A DNA stretch of 64,000 nt from Symbiodinium natans (Eukaryota > Sar > Dinophyceae > Suessiales > Symbiodiniaceae), in contig CAJNDS010001569.1 of the NCBI GenBank assembly GCA_905221605.1, positions 124,001 through 188,000 on the forward strand. The letters are read 5' to 3'. Positions 32,338 through 42,832 of this stretch are shown here, piece after piece. Position 1 is the first letter of the stretch. Each line of letters starts with the position of its first letter. The notes beneath the pieces were generated by a model. That model ran no database searches, was not told the origin of the DNA, and worked only from the letters and a program-made list of their open reading frames with translations. The position numbers and the translations under genes were made by a program.

Positions 32338-32916
32338 GTTCAGGGTTTGGGTTTAGGTTCAGGGTTTAGGGTTTAGGGGGGGGGGGGGGGGGCTTGAATG
32401 TAGACTTCCAGACACTGCAGGAGCGCAGGGTATAGGCACAGGGTACGGGGTCTGTAGGGGTTTCGGGGTTTCGGGTTTAGCGGTATTTATAGGGGCATTT
32501 AGGGGTATTTAGGGGAGTTGGGAGTTTGGGGGGGCTTTTGGGGGGTATCTAGGGGTAGAGGTTTAGGGGCCTAGGGGTTTAGGATTAAACAAAAGCCCTC
32601 CATCCTAGAACCTGGCAACCCTGACCCGGTCCCTTCCAGCTGAAGCGCTGAGCCCGAAGCCCCGGTTACCCCAAAAACCGTTCCTGGGGTGCAGGGTTTC
32701 TAGACGTTCAAACTCAGAGTTTAGGGTTCAGGGCGGAGGCCCTGTACGCCCTGAACCCCCAAAGCCACCAAAGCCCGGGTACTGTAGTCCCCAGAACCCT
32801 AAACCCTAAACCCCGGACCTTAAACCCTAAACCCTAAACCCTAAACCCTAAACCCTAAACCCTAAACCCTAAACCCTAAACCCTAAACCCTAAACCCTAA
32901 ACCACCCTAAACCCAG

Positions 32917-32991
32917 GTAGTCCAGCCACTCATCGGTCACACGATGAAGCGGCTGCAGCCCTCGGCTTCCTTCGTGTCGGTCGGGGCCTGA
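32917..32991 (+). CDS. Terminal exon-like island
   Basis: The CCCTAAA array ends CCCAG|, then VVQPLIGHTMKRLQPSASFV and TGA 32989-32991. Owner gene unknown. Confidence 0.5.
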   Translation, partial: VVQPLIGHTMKRLQPSASFVSVGA

Positions 32992-33347
32992 TTGGAGTTT
33001 AGGGTTTAGGGTTTAGGGTGTAGGGTGTAGGGTTTAGGGTGTCGGGTTGCGCCCGATGGGTTTAGGGCTTGTAGGGTTTATAGGGTTTAGAGGGTTTAGA
33101 GGGGTCAGAAGGGGTTAGAGGCTGTATAGGTCTTATAGGGTTTTTAGGGTTTGTAGGGTAGCTTTCCTAAACCCTAAACCCTCAACCGAAAAACCCAATT
33201 GAACCCTGAACCCTAAACCCTAAACCTAAACCCTAAACCCTAAACCCTAAACCCTAAACCCTAAACCCTAAACCCTAAACCCTGAACCCTGAACCCTGAA
33301 CCCTGAACCCTAAACCCTAAACCCTAAACCCTAAACCCTAAACCCCA

Positions 33348-33443
33348 ATTTTACCCGAAAACGCTCAGTCCCAGAATGAGGTCCCAAGGCCACTGGCGCT
33401 GCCTGTCACTTCACCAGCCACTCGGCAGCATGCAGGATGACCC
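33348..33443 (-). pseudogene. Inverted copy of the SGNH terminal exon and 3' flank
   Basis: The reverse complement matches 31885-31985 with only a few differences, including the VILHAAEWLVK codons, the TGA and about 60 bases beyond. It is a solitary exon on the opposite strand, so probably a non-functional duplicate. Confidence 0.85.
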
Positions 33444-33715
33444 TCAACCCTGCCCTAACCCTAAGCCCTAAGCCCTAAGCCCGAAGCCCGAAGCCCTAAG
33501 CCCTAAACCCTAAACCCTGAACCCCGGCCCCCGGACCCAAGGGTTGGGTTTGAGGGTGGCGGTTCGGGGGGGACTCTGGCTCAGGGGGGGGGGGGGGACT
33601 TAGGGGGCTTAGGGTTTAGGGTTCGGGGGTTTTTCGGTCCAGGCTCTCAGGGCTTCAGGGGCCAGAGTCCACCTCGTCATCACTGAGCACTCCGCAGTTC
33701 ACCATAAGGACCCTT

Positions 33716-33857
33716 ACTTGGAGGTTCAGGGTACTTCGTAGCCCTTTTCAGTGTAGTGATAACCCCACATATAAGCCCCTTAAGTACTCTACTGGGGTTT
33801 TTTGTGGTTAGAAGTACAGTTATAATTGGGGTACTGAGTACCATAAACCTCCAAGTA
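33716..33857 (+). mobile_element. MITE-like family B, full copy
   Basis: Left ACTTGGAGGTTCAGGGTACT; right AGTACCATAAACCTCCAAGT. Internal TTATAA words as in the 26705 copy. Confidence 0.85.
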
Positions 33858-33885
33858 GAGGTGTGTGTGTGTGCCTTAATTATAG

Positions 33886-33958
33886 GCAGGCCCTGGGATG
33901 TGTGAAATTTTCCCTGATTGGGTTGAAGACGGTCATATTGAAGAATGTTTGTCAGAGG
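33886..33958 (+). CDS. Exon directly after a family B element
   Basis: GCCTTAATTATAG| precedes GMCEIFPDWVEDGHIEECLS, then CAGAGG|GTTTTAGGG, phase 1. A possible next exon near 34090 (LFMRQTDWRTKSYPK or an alternative frame) follows. Confidence 0.55.
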
Positions 33959-34292
33959 GTTTTAGGGTTAAGCGTGGGGTTTAGGGTTTAGAATTTAGGG
34001 TTTAGGGATTCTAGTGCAACTTCTGTTGGGTAGCTTTTTACACATACCCCTTAGAAAGACTCCGCAGGCTTTTCATGCGTCAGACAGACTGGAGGACCAA
34101 GAGCTATCCTAAACCCACCCCCCCCCAACCTCCAACAACACCCGTACACCCCCAAGCGCCTGAACCTTAAAATGCACAACCCGAAGCCTCTAGACCCTAA
34201 AAACCCCAAACCCCCCCAAAAAACTCCAGCAAAACTCCCCTGGGCCCACCGGGGCGCGGGGGTGTACTTGTAGCATACGGCTTGTCAGAATC

Positions 34293-34391
34293 AGGGTTTC
34301 TTGGTAGCCCAGCGGGACCCTTTGGTCCATGTTTTGGTTCTAGGTTCCCTCATAAAGTAATCAACCCCCAAAGACGGCACCCCTATTTGAA
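34293..34391 (+). mobile_element. MITE-like family C
   Basis: Shares AGGTTCCCTCATAAA and GGCACCCCTATTT with the copies at 37330 and 62546. The minus-strand open frame here is a by-product. Confidence 0.55.
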
Positions 34392-34439
34392 AATCCCCTA
34401 AACCCGAAACCCTAAACCGTAAACCCTGAACCCAAAAAC

Positions 34440-34552
34440 CTGAACCCAAAACCCTGAACCCAAAACCCAAAACCCAAAACCCAAAACCCAAAACCCAAAA
34501 CCCAAAACCCAAAACCCAAAACCCAAAACCCAAAACCCAAAACCCAAAACCC
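34440..34552 (+). repeat. CCCAAAA array
   Basis: About 15 copies of CCCAAAA, then CCCTAAA. Long antisense open frames here are translations of this repeat. Confidence 0.95.
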
Positions 34553-34747
34553 TAAACCCTAAACCCTAAACCCTAAACCCTAAACCCTAAACAACAAAAA
34601 CCCTAAACCCTAAACCCTAAACCCCAAACCCCAAACCCCAAACCCTAAACCCTAAACCCCGAACCCTAAACCCTAAACAACAAAAACCCTAAACCCTAAA
34701 CCCTAAACCCTAAACCCCGAAGGTTTCTGGGCTACCAGGGGTTTAAG

Positions 34748-34849
34748 GCTTGGCTCTCCTCGCCCAACTCGAGGTCCGGAAGCGCCTCCGCCTGGCGAAT
34801 GACGCGAGCGCCGCTGTTGGACTGGAGGCCCCAAGTAGCCGAGTTGAAG
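34748..34849 (+). CDS. Exon-like island, two good frames
   Basis: After GGTTTAAG| one frame reads AQLEVRKRLRLANDASAAVG to a GC donor (GAAG|GCTTAG). Another frame (WRMTRAPLLDWRPQVAELKA) ends in TAG. Both are G/C-rich at third positions. Confidence 0.48.
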
Positions 34850-35304
34850 GCTTAGGACGAAGCCCTAGACCCTAAACCTTAACCCTAAACCCTAAACCCT
34901 AAACCCTAAACCCTAAACCCTAAACCCTAAACCCTACACCCTAAACCCTAAACCCTAAACCCTAAACCCTAAATCCTAAATCCCTAAACCCTAAACCCTA
35001 AACCTTAAACTCTAAACTCTACTTCTCGAGATTTAGGATTGAAGCCCTAAACCCTAAAGCTTCGGTTCAGGGATTCCGCGCCGTTGGGTCTAGGTCCTGG
35101 CCGGTATAGTTTTTTTTTGCACGGTTCAGGCTTTAGGGTAGGGTGCTAAACCCTTCAACCTCTCTAAGCCCTAAACTCTAAACTTTAAACCCTAAACCCC
35201 AAACCCCAAACCCCAAACCCCAAACCCCAAACCCCAAACCCTAAACCCTAAACCCTAAACCCTAAACCCTAAACCCTAAACCCTGAACCCGAAACCCCTC
35301 TGAG

Positions 35305-35341
35305 GCTTGAAGGTGCACATCCCAGCTTCAACCCGAGTGGG
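35305..35341 (+). CDS. Micro-exon
   Basis: After CCTCTGAG| it reads LEGAHPSFNPSG to a GGG|GTGTAC donor. Confidence 0.42.
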
Positions 35342-35532
35342 GTGTACGCTTGCCGCACCTAAATTACACAACACACCTTGAGCCACCCAAGCCTTTTTAG
35401 GGCTTCAGGGCTTTAGGGTTTAGGGTTTAGGATTTAGGGTTTAGGGTTTAGGGTTTAGGGTTTTGGGTTTAGGGTTTAGGGTTTAGGGTTTGGGGTTTAG
35501 GGTTTAGGGTTTAGGGCTTGGGGACACTGAAC

Positions 35533-35629
35533 TTGGGATGTTCCTCCTTATACTAATAGTCCTGAATAGGGATTGTAATGGGGGTACTCTAATACTTTTA
35601 AGGAGTTAGTATAAGGGGTAACATCCCAA
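35533..35629 (+). mobile_element. MITE-like family A
   Basis: TTGGGATGTTCCTCCTTATA at the left; ATAAGGGGTAACATCCCAA at the right. Confidence 0.85.
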
Positions 35630-35926
35630 CACTGAACCCTCAACACCAAACCCTACCAAACCCTAAGCCCAAAACCCCGAAAGCTAAGCCCTGAAACCCT
35701 CAAAGCCTGAAGCCCTGAACCCTGCAGCCCTGAAACCCTAATCCCTGAAGCATGAAAACCTGAAGCCCCAGACCTTCAAGCCCAAAACCCAGAACCCAAG
35801 ACCCAAATCTAAAAACCCTACACCCTAAACCCTACACCCTAAACCCGAAACCCTAAACCCTAAACCCTAAACCCTATACCCTGAACCATCAAAAATCCCA
35901 GAACCTCAGCCACGAAACCCTGACAG

Positions 35927-35960
35927 GTGATCAGCGCCATCACGCTCCCCGGATGCATGG
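35927..35960 (+). CDS. Micro-exon with telomere donor
   Basis: CTGACAG| precedes VISAITLPGCM, then ATGG|GTTTAGGG. Confidence 0.45.
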
Positions 35961-36895
35961 GTTTAGGGTTTAGGGTTTAGGGTTTAGGGTTTAGGGTTCA
36001 GGGTTTAGGGTTCAGGGTTCAGGGTTTGGGAATCAGGGATGCTTGAGGATGTTAATTTCTTGTTCATGGGTTTTCCGGTTCAGGGTTTTCCGGGTCTGGG
36101 TATTTTGGGTGACCCCTAAAACCTGAACCCAATCCCCTTTGGAGTTCAAGCCTCGGGCACACGCTAACCGTCCCAATTGTCTCCCCCCTCCTCCCAACAA
36201 GGAAACCCCAGACGAACAAGCCCCTAAACCCTAAGCCCTAAGCCCTAAGCCCTAAGCCCTAAGCCCTAAGCCCTAAGCCCTAAGCCCTAAGCCCTAAGCC
36301 CTAAGCCCTAAACCCTAAGCCCTAAACCCTAAACCCTAAACCCTAAAGCCTGAAGCTGGAAAGCGCCAAGCCCCAAAGCCCCAAATCCCTAAACACAACC
36401 CAAAAGCCCCCCACACCCCCTGCCCTACACCCCTGTACCCCCGAACCCAAAAAATCTCAGTCACCCCTAGACACCCTAAAACCCCTGCTACCTTTAGGGT
36501 TTAGGGTTTAGGGTATAGGGTTTCGGGTTTCCCTAATCCCGTACAAGCCAACATCACCAGAATCCATCCCCTAAAACCCCGAAAGGGCCCCGAAACCCTA
36601 AACCCTAAACACCCCTAAACGCCCCAAACACTCGAAACACCCGAAACACCCCAAACACCCAAACACCCCGAACACCCTAAACACCTCCAACACCCTAAGC
36701 AGCCTAAACACCGTAAACACCCTAACAACCCTAACAACCCTAACAGCCGTAACAACCCAACAACCCCAATCCCAAAACCCAAAACCCAAATCCCAAAACC
36801 CAAAACCCAAAACCCAAAACCCAAAACCCAAAACCCCAAACCCTAAACCCTAAACCCTAAGCCCAAAACCCAAAACCTTAAACCCTAAACCCAAA

Positions 36896-37120
36896 ACCCT
36901 AAACCCTAAACCCTAAACCCTAAAACCCTAAAACCCTAAAACCCTAAAACCCTAAAACCCTAAAACCCTAAAACCCTAAACCCTAAAACCTAAAACCCTA
37001 AAACCCTAAAACCCTAAAACCCTAAAACCCTAAAACCCTAAAACCCTAAAACCCTAAAACCCTAAAACCCTAAAACCCTAAAACCCTAAAACCCTAAAAC
37101 CCTAAAACCCTAAAACCCAA
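36896..37120 (+). repeat. CCCTAAAA octamer array
   Basis: About 28 copies of the 8-base variant CCCTAAAA. CCCTAAG arrays occur at 36228-36320, 39766-39910, 54575-54770 and 58345-58440. Confidence 0.95.
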
Positions 37121-37172
37121 AAACCCCTACCCAAAAAGCAGCCCCAGCCTCCAAACCCCCAACATCCCTAAG

Positions 37173-37246
37173 GAGCAGCGCGGGGCGCCTCAGCGCCGTC
37201 AGCGCCGCCGCGATCTCCAGCGCCGTCTCGACCTACTCCAGGCAGG
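37173..37246 (+). CDS. Exon with nearly pure G/C third positions
   Basis: After CATCCCTAAG| it reads SSAGRLSAVSAAAISSAVST and on to AGGCAG+G|GTTTAGGG. Alanine/serine-rich; function unknown. Confidence 0.58.
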
Positions 37247-37329
37247 GTTTAGGGTTTAGGGTTTGGGGTTTAGGGTTTAGGGTTTAGGGTTCAGGGTTTA
37301 GGGTTTAGGGTTTAGGGTTTAGGGTACTA

Positions 37330-37425
37330 GGATGCCCAGTGGTACCCTTATTCCCTTTTTGGTAGGTTTAGGTTCCCTTATAAACGCCTTTAGGCAGAAA
37401 AGGGCACCCTTTTTCTTCCTAGGAA
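37330..37425 (+). mobile_element. MITE-like family C
   Basis: CCCAGTGGTACCCTTATTCC at the left and AAAGGGCACCCTTTTTCTTC at the right, with TTCCCTTATAAA inside. Directly followed by a family E element. Confidence 0.65.
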
Positions 37426-37531
37426 GGTTTATATTTCTGTTTTTGGTGAGTGTATATAAGGTTCCTTGTTAGTATTGGTGAGTGTATATATTGGGTGTCG
37501 TTTTTGGGGGTACAAGAAATATATACCCGAC
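37426..37531 (-). mobile_element. MITE-like family E, inverted relative to 38912
   Basis: Contains two GGTGAGTGTATATA words and TTGGGTGTCGTTTTTGGGGG. The reverse complement aligns along its length with 38912-39030. Confidence 0.75.
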
Positions 37532-37540
37532 CTCAGAAAA

Positions 37541-38180
37541 AGATCTGGGGTTTTGGGGTTTGAGGGTCTAGGGTTTAGGGTCTTAGGGTCTTAGGTCTTA
37601 GGGTCTTAGGGTTTGAGGGTTTAGGGTTTCATGAGGGGTTTAGGGTCTTAGGGTTTAGGGTTTGAGGGTTTAGGGTTTCATTAGGGGTTTAGGGTCTTAG
37701 GGTCTTAGGGTTTGAGGGTTTAGGGTTTCATGAGGGGTTTAGGGTCTTAGGGTTTAGGGTTTGAGGGTTTAGGGTCTTAGGGTTTTAGGGTCTTAGGGTC
37801 TCAGGGTGTTAGGGTCTTAGGGTTTGAGGGTTTAGGGTTTCACTGGGGGTTGAGGGACTTAGGGTCTTAGGGTTTGAGGGTTTAGGGTTTCATTAGGGGT
37901 TGAGGGACTTAGGGTCTTAGGGTTTGAGGGTTTAGGGTTTCATGAGGGGTTTAGGGTCTTAGGGTTTAGGGATTGAGGGTTTAGGGTTTCACTAGGGGTT
38001 GAGGGACTTAGGGTCTTAGGGTTTGAGGGTTTAGGGTTTCATTAGGGGTTGAGGGACTTAGGGTCTTAGGGTTTGAGGGTTTAGGGTTTCACGAGGGGTT
38101 TAGGGTCTTAGGGTTTAGGGTTTGAGGGTTTAGGGTTTGATTCGGGGTTTAGGGTCTTAGGGCTTAGGGTTTAGGGTTTG
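37541..38180 (+). repeat. Higher-order satellite of telomere variants
   Basis: TTTAGGG, CTTAGGG and TTTGAGGG units alternate with a TTTCATTAGGGG spacer in a composite unit of roughly 60 bases repeated about ten times. Confidence 0.9.
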
Positions 38181-38594
38181 ATGGTTCGAGGGTTTGAGGG
38201 TTTTGGGGTTTGGGGGTGTAGTGTTTCGTGTTTGAGGGTTTGAGGGTTTCTTAGGGCTTTCGGGTTGTTGGGGTTGTTTTCAATAAGAGGTTCCCTGGAT
38301 GTTTTGAGGTTTACTGACAGTTTCAGGTTCTGACGGGTTTTGGGGTTCGGGTTTAGTTCGTAGGGACGAGCAGCGCCGGGCATTTGTTAGGTTTTTTCGG
38401 GCTTTCAAGGCTGTTAGGGTTCCAGTTTAGGTGTTTTAAGGGCTATTAGGGGCCCCGAAACCCTAAACCCTAAACCCTAAACCCTAAGCCCTAAACTCTA
38501 AACCCTAAGCCCTAAACCCTAAACCCTAAACCCTAAACCCTAAACCCTACACCCTAACTGGAGGGGGCTTAAGGTTTCATAGGTTTTGGTTGAG

Positions 38595-38684
38595 ATGTTT
38601 TGCTGGCGCCTGCCAAAGAAGCTCTCCAAAGAGCAAAAGTCCCCAAGCTCCTCTTGGAGCCTTCGGGAGTATAATGCGGCTTAG
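38595..38684 (+). CDS. Exon-like island starting with ATG
   Basis: ATG follows GGTTGAG. It reads MFCWRLPKKLSKEQKSPSSS to TAG 38682-38684, overlapping GGCTTAGG|GTTTAGG. Possible initiator exon. A plus-strand piece at 38803-38880 (RPSSQGGKSWNHLAYTH) may also be coding. Confidence 0.42.
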   Translation: MFCWRLPKKLSKEQKSPSSSWSLREYNAA

Positions 38685-38911
38685 GGTTTAGGGTTTAGGG
38701 TTCAGGGTTCAGGGTTTAGGGTTCGGGGTTCAGGGTTTAGGGTTTAGGGTTTAGGGCTCAGGGTTCAGGGTTCGGGGTTCAGGGTTTAGGGTCTTTGGGT
38801 TTGTTTGGGATGGTTTGCGACACCTCCCGCACCAGAGAGGCCCTCAAGCCAAGGCGGCAAATCTTGGAACCATCTCGCATACACACACGTCTTGAAAAGA
38901 CTCTTGCTAGT

Positions 38912-39030
38912 GTATGAAGTAGGGTATGTATTTCTTGTATCCCCAAAAGGACACCCAATATATACACTCACCAGTATTAAGAAGGAACCTTGTATACACT
39001 CACTAATAACAGTAATATAAACCCTGCTTC
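38912..39030 (+). mobile_element. MITE-like family E, full copy
   Basis: Ends GTATGAAGTAGGGTATGTAT and ATATAAACCCTGCTTCATAT are inverted repeats. Contains two TATACACTCAC words. Confidence 0.8.
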
Positions 39031-39046
39031 ATATGAGGTGGGGTTG

Positions 39047-39159
39047 ATGGCTTTAGGGATTCCTGGAACCCAAGACCGTGAACCCAAGTTCCGTACGAGG
39101 GTTCAGCTGGTGGGGCCATCCTTTGTTGTAGGGCAGTTGCAATCTTTGGGCTTTACGGG
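39047..39159 (+). CDS. Exon-like island
   Basis: Reads MALGIPGTQDREPKFRTRVQ and LVGPSFVVGQLQSLGFT to a GG|GTTTAGGG donor. Lies directly right of the family E element. Confidence 0.48.
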
Positions 39160-39257
39160 GTTTAGGGTCTAGGGTTTAGGGTTTAGGGTTTGGGGTTTGG
39201 GGTTTAGGTTTTAGGGTTTAGGTTCACGGTTTTCGGCTTTGGGGGTTTGACAGGCAA

Positions 39258-39383
39258 GCCTCGTGCAAGACGATCTTGGCCAAGACGATCAAGACGATCT
39301 CCGCCATCATGCCGAAGACAACAATCAAGACATCCAGGCCATGCCCCCCGGATTTAGTTTTTTCTTGCCTCCGGGGCCCCTAA
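39258..39383 (+). CDS. Terminal exon-like island
   Basis: After TTTGACAGGCAAG| it reads KTILAKTIKTISAIMPKTTI, ending TAA 39381-39383. A repeated AAGACGATC word makes the sequence low-complexity; a competing QDD-rich frame is also open. Confidence 0.45.
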   Translation, partial: ASCKTILAKTIKTISAIMPKTTIKTSRPCPPDLVFSCLRGP

Positions 39384-39942
39384 AATCCAGAACCCGACAG
39401 GCTTAAGGTGCAGGGCTTAGAGGGGTTCTCGGGGTCAATAGAGGCTAAGTTCGAACGGTTTACAAGTTCTATACACGGTCGTCGTACGGAGTAGGACCGT
39501 AGTAGGACCACTTGCAACCTAAGTACAGACAGGCCCAACTTTCGCCATTACCTACTCAGAACCTCCTAGTACATAAGCCCGAACTCCCCACAACCCCTCA
39601 AACCCTGAAGCCTAAATCACCACCGCAAAATCCTAAACGCCCAAAACCCCAAACCCCCAAATCCCAAACCCCAAAACCCTCCCCCCCAAGACCCAAAACC
39701 CCAAACCTAAACCCCCCAAACCCCAAACCCCAAACCCCAAACCCCAAGCCTTAACTTTAAAAACGACCTAAGCCCTAAGCCCTAAGCCCTAAGCCCTAAG
39801 CCCTAAGCCCTAAGCCCTAAGCCCTAAGCCCTAAGCCCTAAGCCCTAAGCCCTAAGCCCTAAGCCCTAAGCCCTAAGCCCTAAGCCCTAAGCCCTAAGCC
39901 CTAAGCCCTAGACCCTAAACCCGAAAACCGTTGGCCTAACAG

Positions 39943-40355
39943 GGCCTTGCCTACGACGCAGCAGCGGGCCATCCTCGTGGCCTGAAGCGCAGGCCCCGGG
40001 ACTTCGGGCTTCGGTAGAAGCTGGCCCTAAACCCTAAACCCTAAACCCTAAACCCTAAACCCTAAACCCTAAACCCTAAACCCTAAACCCTAAACCCTAA
40101 ACCCTAAACCCTAAAGCCTAAAGCCTAAACCCTAAACCCTAAACCCTAAACTAAGTGAGGGGTCGCTTCCGTCGAGCGACAGACCCCGAACGCTCGGCCG
40201 AGGGCCTTGCAGCCCGAGCGCCCAAGCGAAAAGAGAAACGGAAAGGTGAGGGTTAAGCCTCACCGTCTGTCCTGGACAGGCCAACGGACATCGGCCTTTT
40301 TTACGACAACGTCAGTACTCGGCTAAGGGATGGCCGGCACCCAGACCACCTTTAG
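39943..40355 (+). CDS. Three-exon chain with a 34-base intron
   Basis: Exons 39943-40013 (GLAYDAAAGHPRGLKRRPRD), 40213-40245 (PSAQAKRETE) and 40280-40355 (PTDIGLFYDNVSTRLRDGRH, TAG 40353-40355) join in phase. Edges are CTAACAG|, CG|GTAGAA, CCTTGCAG|, AAG|GTGAGG and CTGGACAG|. The second intron is 34 bases with a GGTGAGG/CCTCACC hairpin. Product unknown. Confidence 0.55.
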
Positions 40356-40544
40356 CGTAGCTAAAGTATAACCCCAAATCGTAACCCTTTGCCTGTAAAG
40401 GTCAGTTCAGGGTTTTGGGTTCAGGGTTTGTCGGGCCCCCCCCCCGGGGGCCCCCCGGTCCCTGGTAGCTGGATTCCTGGACCAGGAGGCTGGCGAGGGG
40501 TCCAGGCAGGCTGGTTGCTGAATTTCGTGATCTTGGGGCAGACC

Positions 40545-40800
40545 CCCAAGGGTCCCTTGGCCCTCGGGCCAAGGGACCCCCGGGCCAAGGGCCCCCCGGG
40601 CCAAGGGCCTCCCCCGGGGCCAAGGGCCCCCGGGGCCAAGGGCCGGAGCCAAGCAAGGCCCCGCCAAGGGCTTTCCGGGCCAAGGGCCCTTGGCCCAAGG
40701 CCCCAGCCCAAGCGTCTTCCAAGGACCCGATATAGGGTCTCTGGTGCTGGGACAAGGCCCCCCCCCGCCAAGGGCCAAGGGCCTCGGACCGACCCAAGCA
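40545..40800. repeat. GGGCCAAGGG minisatellite
   Basis: Many copies of GGGCCAAGGG with C/G spacers, partly palindromic. Long open frames on both strands here (up to 180 codons) are low-complexity by-products. Confidence 0.85.
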
Positions 40801-40834
40801 CCCCCTCTAGGCCAAGACTCCAAGAGGCGCCAAG

Positions 40835-41690
40835 AGCCACCAAAAGGCTTCAAAAGCTTCAAAAGGCCCACTAAAAGAAGGGGGACCATAAGATTTGTCC
40901 GTGCCCACAATGAAAAATACGATTTTTGAATATTGAAAACGATGGTTTTATGCACCCCTGCCCGTAATGAAAAATGTTCTTTTTTAGTACTGAAATCGAT
41001 GGCTCCCCCAAATCAGCAAGGACCTCTACGGGCCCTGACGTGCCGAAGGCCCGGAAAGGACCGAGGCTACCCCGAACCCAACCTAAACCCTAACACCGCA
41101 AAACCCTACGACGGCCTTCAAGTAAATAAGGGCCTCTACGGGCCCTAACGTGCCGAAGGCCCGAAAAGGGCCGAGGCGACCCCGAACCCCAGCTTAAACC
41201 CTAACACCGCAAAACCCTGCGAAGGCCTTCAAGCAAATAAGGGCCTCTACGGGCCCTAACTTGCCGAAGGCCCGAAAAGGGCCGAGGCTACCCCGAACCC
41301 GAGCTTAAACCCTAGCGATTGAAATACTCATTGGCGAAAAATTCATTAATAGGTTCCCTGACCTTTAAATGAATAAAACCTCTGACACGCCGAAGGTCCG
41401 AACAAGGCCCAAGAGCCACCAAAATGCTTCAAAAGGCTTCAAAAGGCCCCCTAAAAGAAGGGGGACCCCAGGATGCCCGTACCCGCAATGAAAAATGCGA
41501 TTTTTTGGTAGTGAAATCGATGCTTAATTGAGGCCCTTAAAGAAGGGGAATCCAGGAGCAGACACAAAGGGTTTCCTTGACCTTCAAATAAATAAGGGCC
41601 TCTACGGGCCCTGACACGCCGAAGGCCCGAAAAGGGCCGAGGCTACCCCCAACCCCAGCTTAAACCCTAACAGCGCAACTTTAAAAACAT
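40835..41690 (+). repeat. Compound tandem module without telomere arrays
   Basis: A unit of 110-111 bases containing GGCCTCTACGGGCCCTAAC recurs at about 41021, 41131 and 41242, with decayed copies near 41375 and 41597. A second module with AATGAAAAATGCGATTTTTT and AAAAGAAGGGGGACC occurs at about 40835-41003 and 41405-41525. Confidence 0.85.
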
Positions 41691-42199
41691 CAAAGCAAGC
41701 ATCAGAGCACAAGAAAGTAAATGCCATAAACCCTAAACCCTAATAGAGTATAGTTTGGGTGGCCGGGGTGGGTTGACGGGCAACGCGAGCGCGCGGCCCG
41801 GGGTGTTTCACACCCGAGCGCGCGCCCTCCCCTGACACACCCTAAACCCTAAACCCTAAACCCTAAACCCTAAACCCTAAACCCTAAACCCTAAACCCTA
41901 AACCCTAAACCCTAAACCCTAAACCCTAAACCCTAAACCCTAAACCCTACAGTACCTAAGCCCTTAACCCTAAACCCTAAACCCCAATGCTCGATTCTCC
42001 ATGCTGGGACCGCCCGAAGCCTGTCAATTCCAGACCTCCCAACAAGAACCTGAGAAAGTCCACCCCCTTGCTAGGGGTAGAACACGAAACCCTAAAAGAG
42101 AGTAGTTCGGGTGGGGCTGGGGCTACTTAGCGACGCGAGTGCGCAATAGGGAGTGCGCCCCAAAATCACAAGAAAAGGTGCGCTCCCGCGCGCGTACGC

Positions 42200-42412
42200 T
42201 GATACACACACTCAAACCCTCAAACCCTCAAACCCTCAAACCCTCAAACCCTCAAACCCTCAAACCCTCAAACCCTCAAACCCTCAAACCCTCAAACCCT
42301 CAAACCCTCAAACCCTCAAACCCTCAAACCCTCGAACCCTCGAACCCTCAAACCCTCAAACCCTCAAACCCTCAAACCCTCAAACCCTCAAACCCTCAAA
42401 CCCTCAAACACC
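42200..42412 (+). repeat. CCCTCAAA octamer array
   Basis: About 25 copies of the 8-base variant, ending directly before the acceptor at 42417. Open frames across it read SNPQTLKP repeats and are not genes. Confidence 0.95.
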
Positions 42413-42417
42413 CTCAG

Positions 42418-42640
42418 GTGGGACGTGCCCCCGAGGGCGCTCATCACATGCCCGCCCTCGAAATCTTCGCTGCAGACTCTTGTCGCGGTGTCCCCCTTGA
42501 GCTCATCATGTTCAGTTTCCTCCCCTGCACCCAGAGTTTAGGGTTTAGGCTTTAAGCCCGAAGACCTGACCCGGTCCCAAAGCCCAAACTCCAAGCATTA
42601 CGCCTAAACCGCGAGACGCCTAAACCCCTAACCCTAAACC

Positions 42641-42679
<39 letters not shown>

Positions 42680-42832
42680 ACCCTAGGAAGCCTTAAACAT
42701 TGTCTGGAAGAGTCTGCCAATCGCATGGAATCGACCGCGAAGGGTTTCCTCCTTCGCACGTGGTGCCAACCGAGCGCCACACATAGGAACTACTACCTGA
42801 AAAACCTGTGGCTGGGGCCGATTCAGGCATGA
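42418..42832 (+). CDS. Two-exon chain with stop
   Basis: Exon 42418-42535 follows CACCCTCAG| and reads ALEIFAADSCRGVPLELIMF to CCCAGA|GTTTAGGG, phase 1. Exon 42687-42832 follows AACCCTAG|, restores frame, reads ANRMESTAKGFLLRTWCQPS and HRNYYLKNLWLGPIQA, then TGA. The intron is 151 bases: TTTAGGG units, unique part, CCCTCAA units. Product unknown. Confidence 0.65.

Noticed and set aside
40389-40955. Overlapping long frames on both strands, up to 182 codons
   Set aside because: They read the GGGCCAAGGG minisatellite in every frame; composition is the cause.
42139-42555. A single 138-codon gene
   Set aside because: The middle is the CCCTCAAA array. Only the part after the CTCAG acceptor at 42417 has exon-like codon use, and it joins an exon at 42687.
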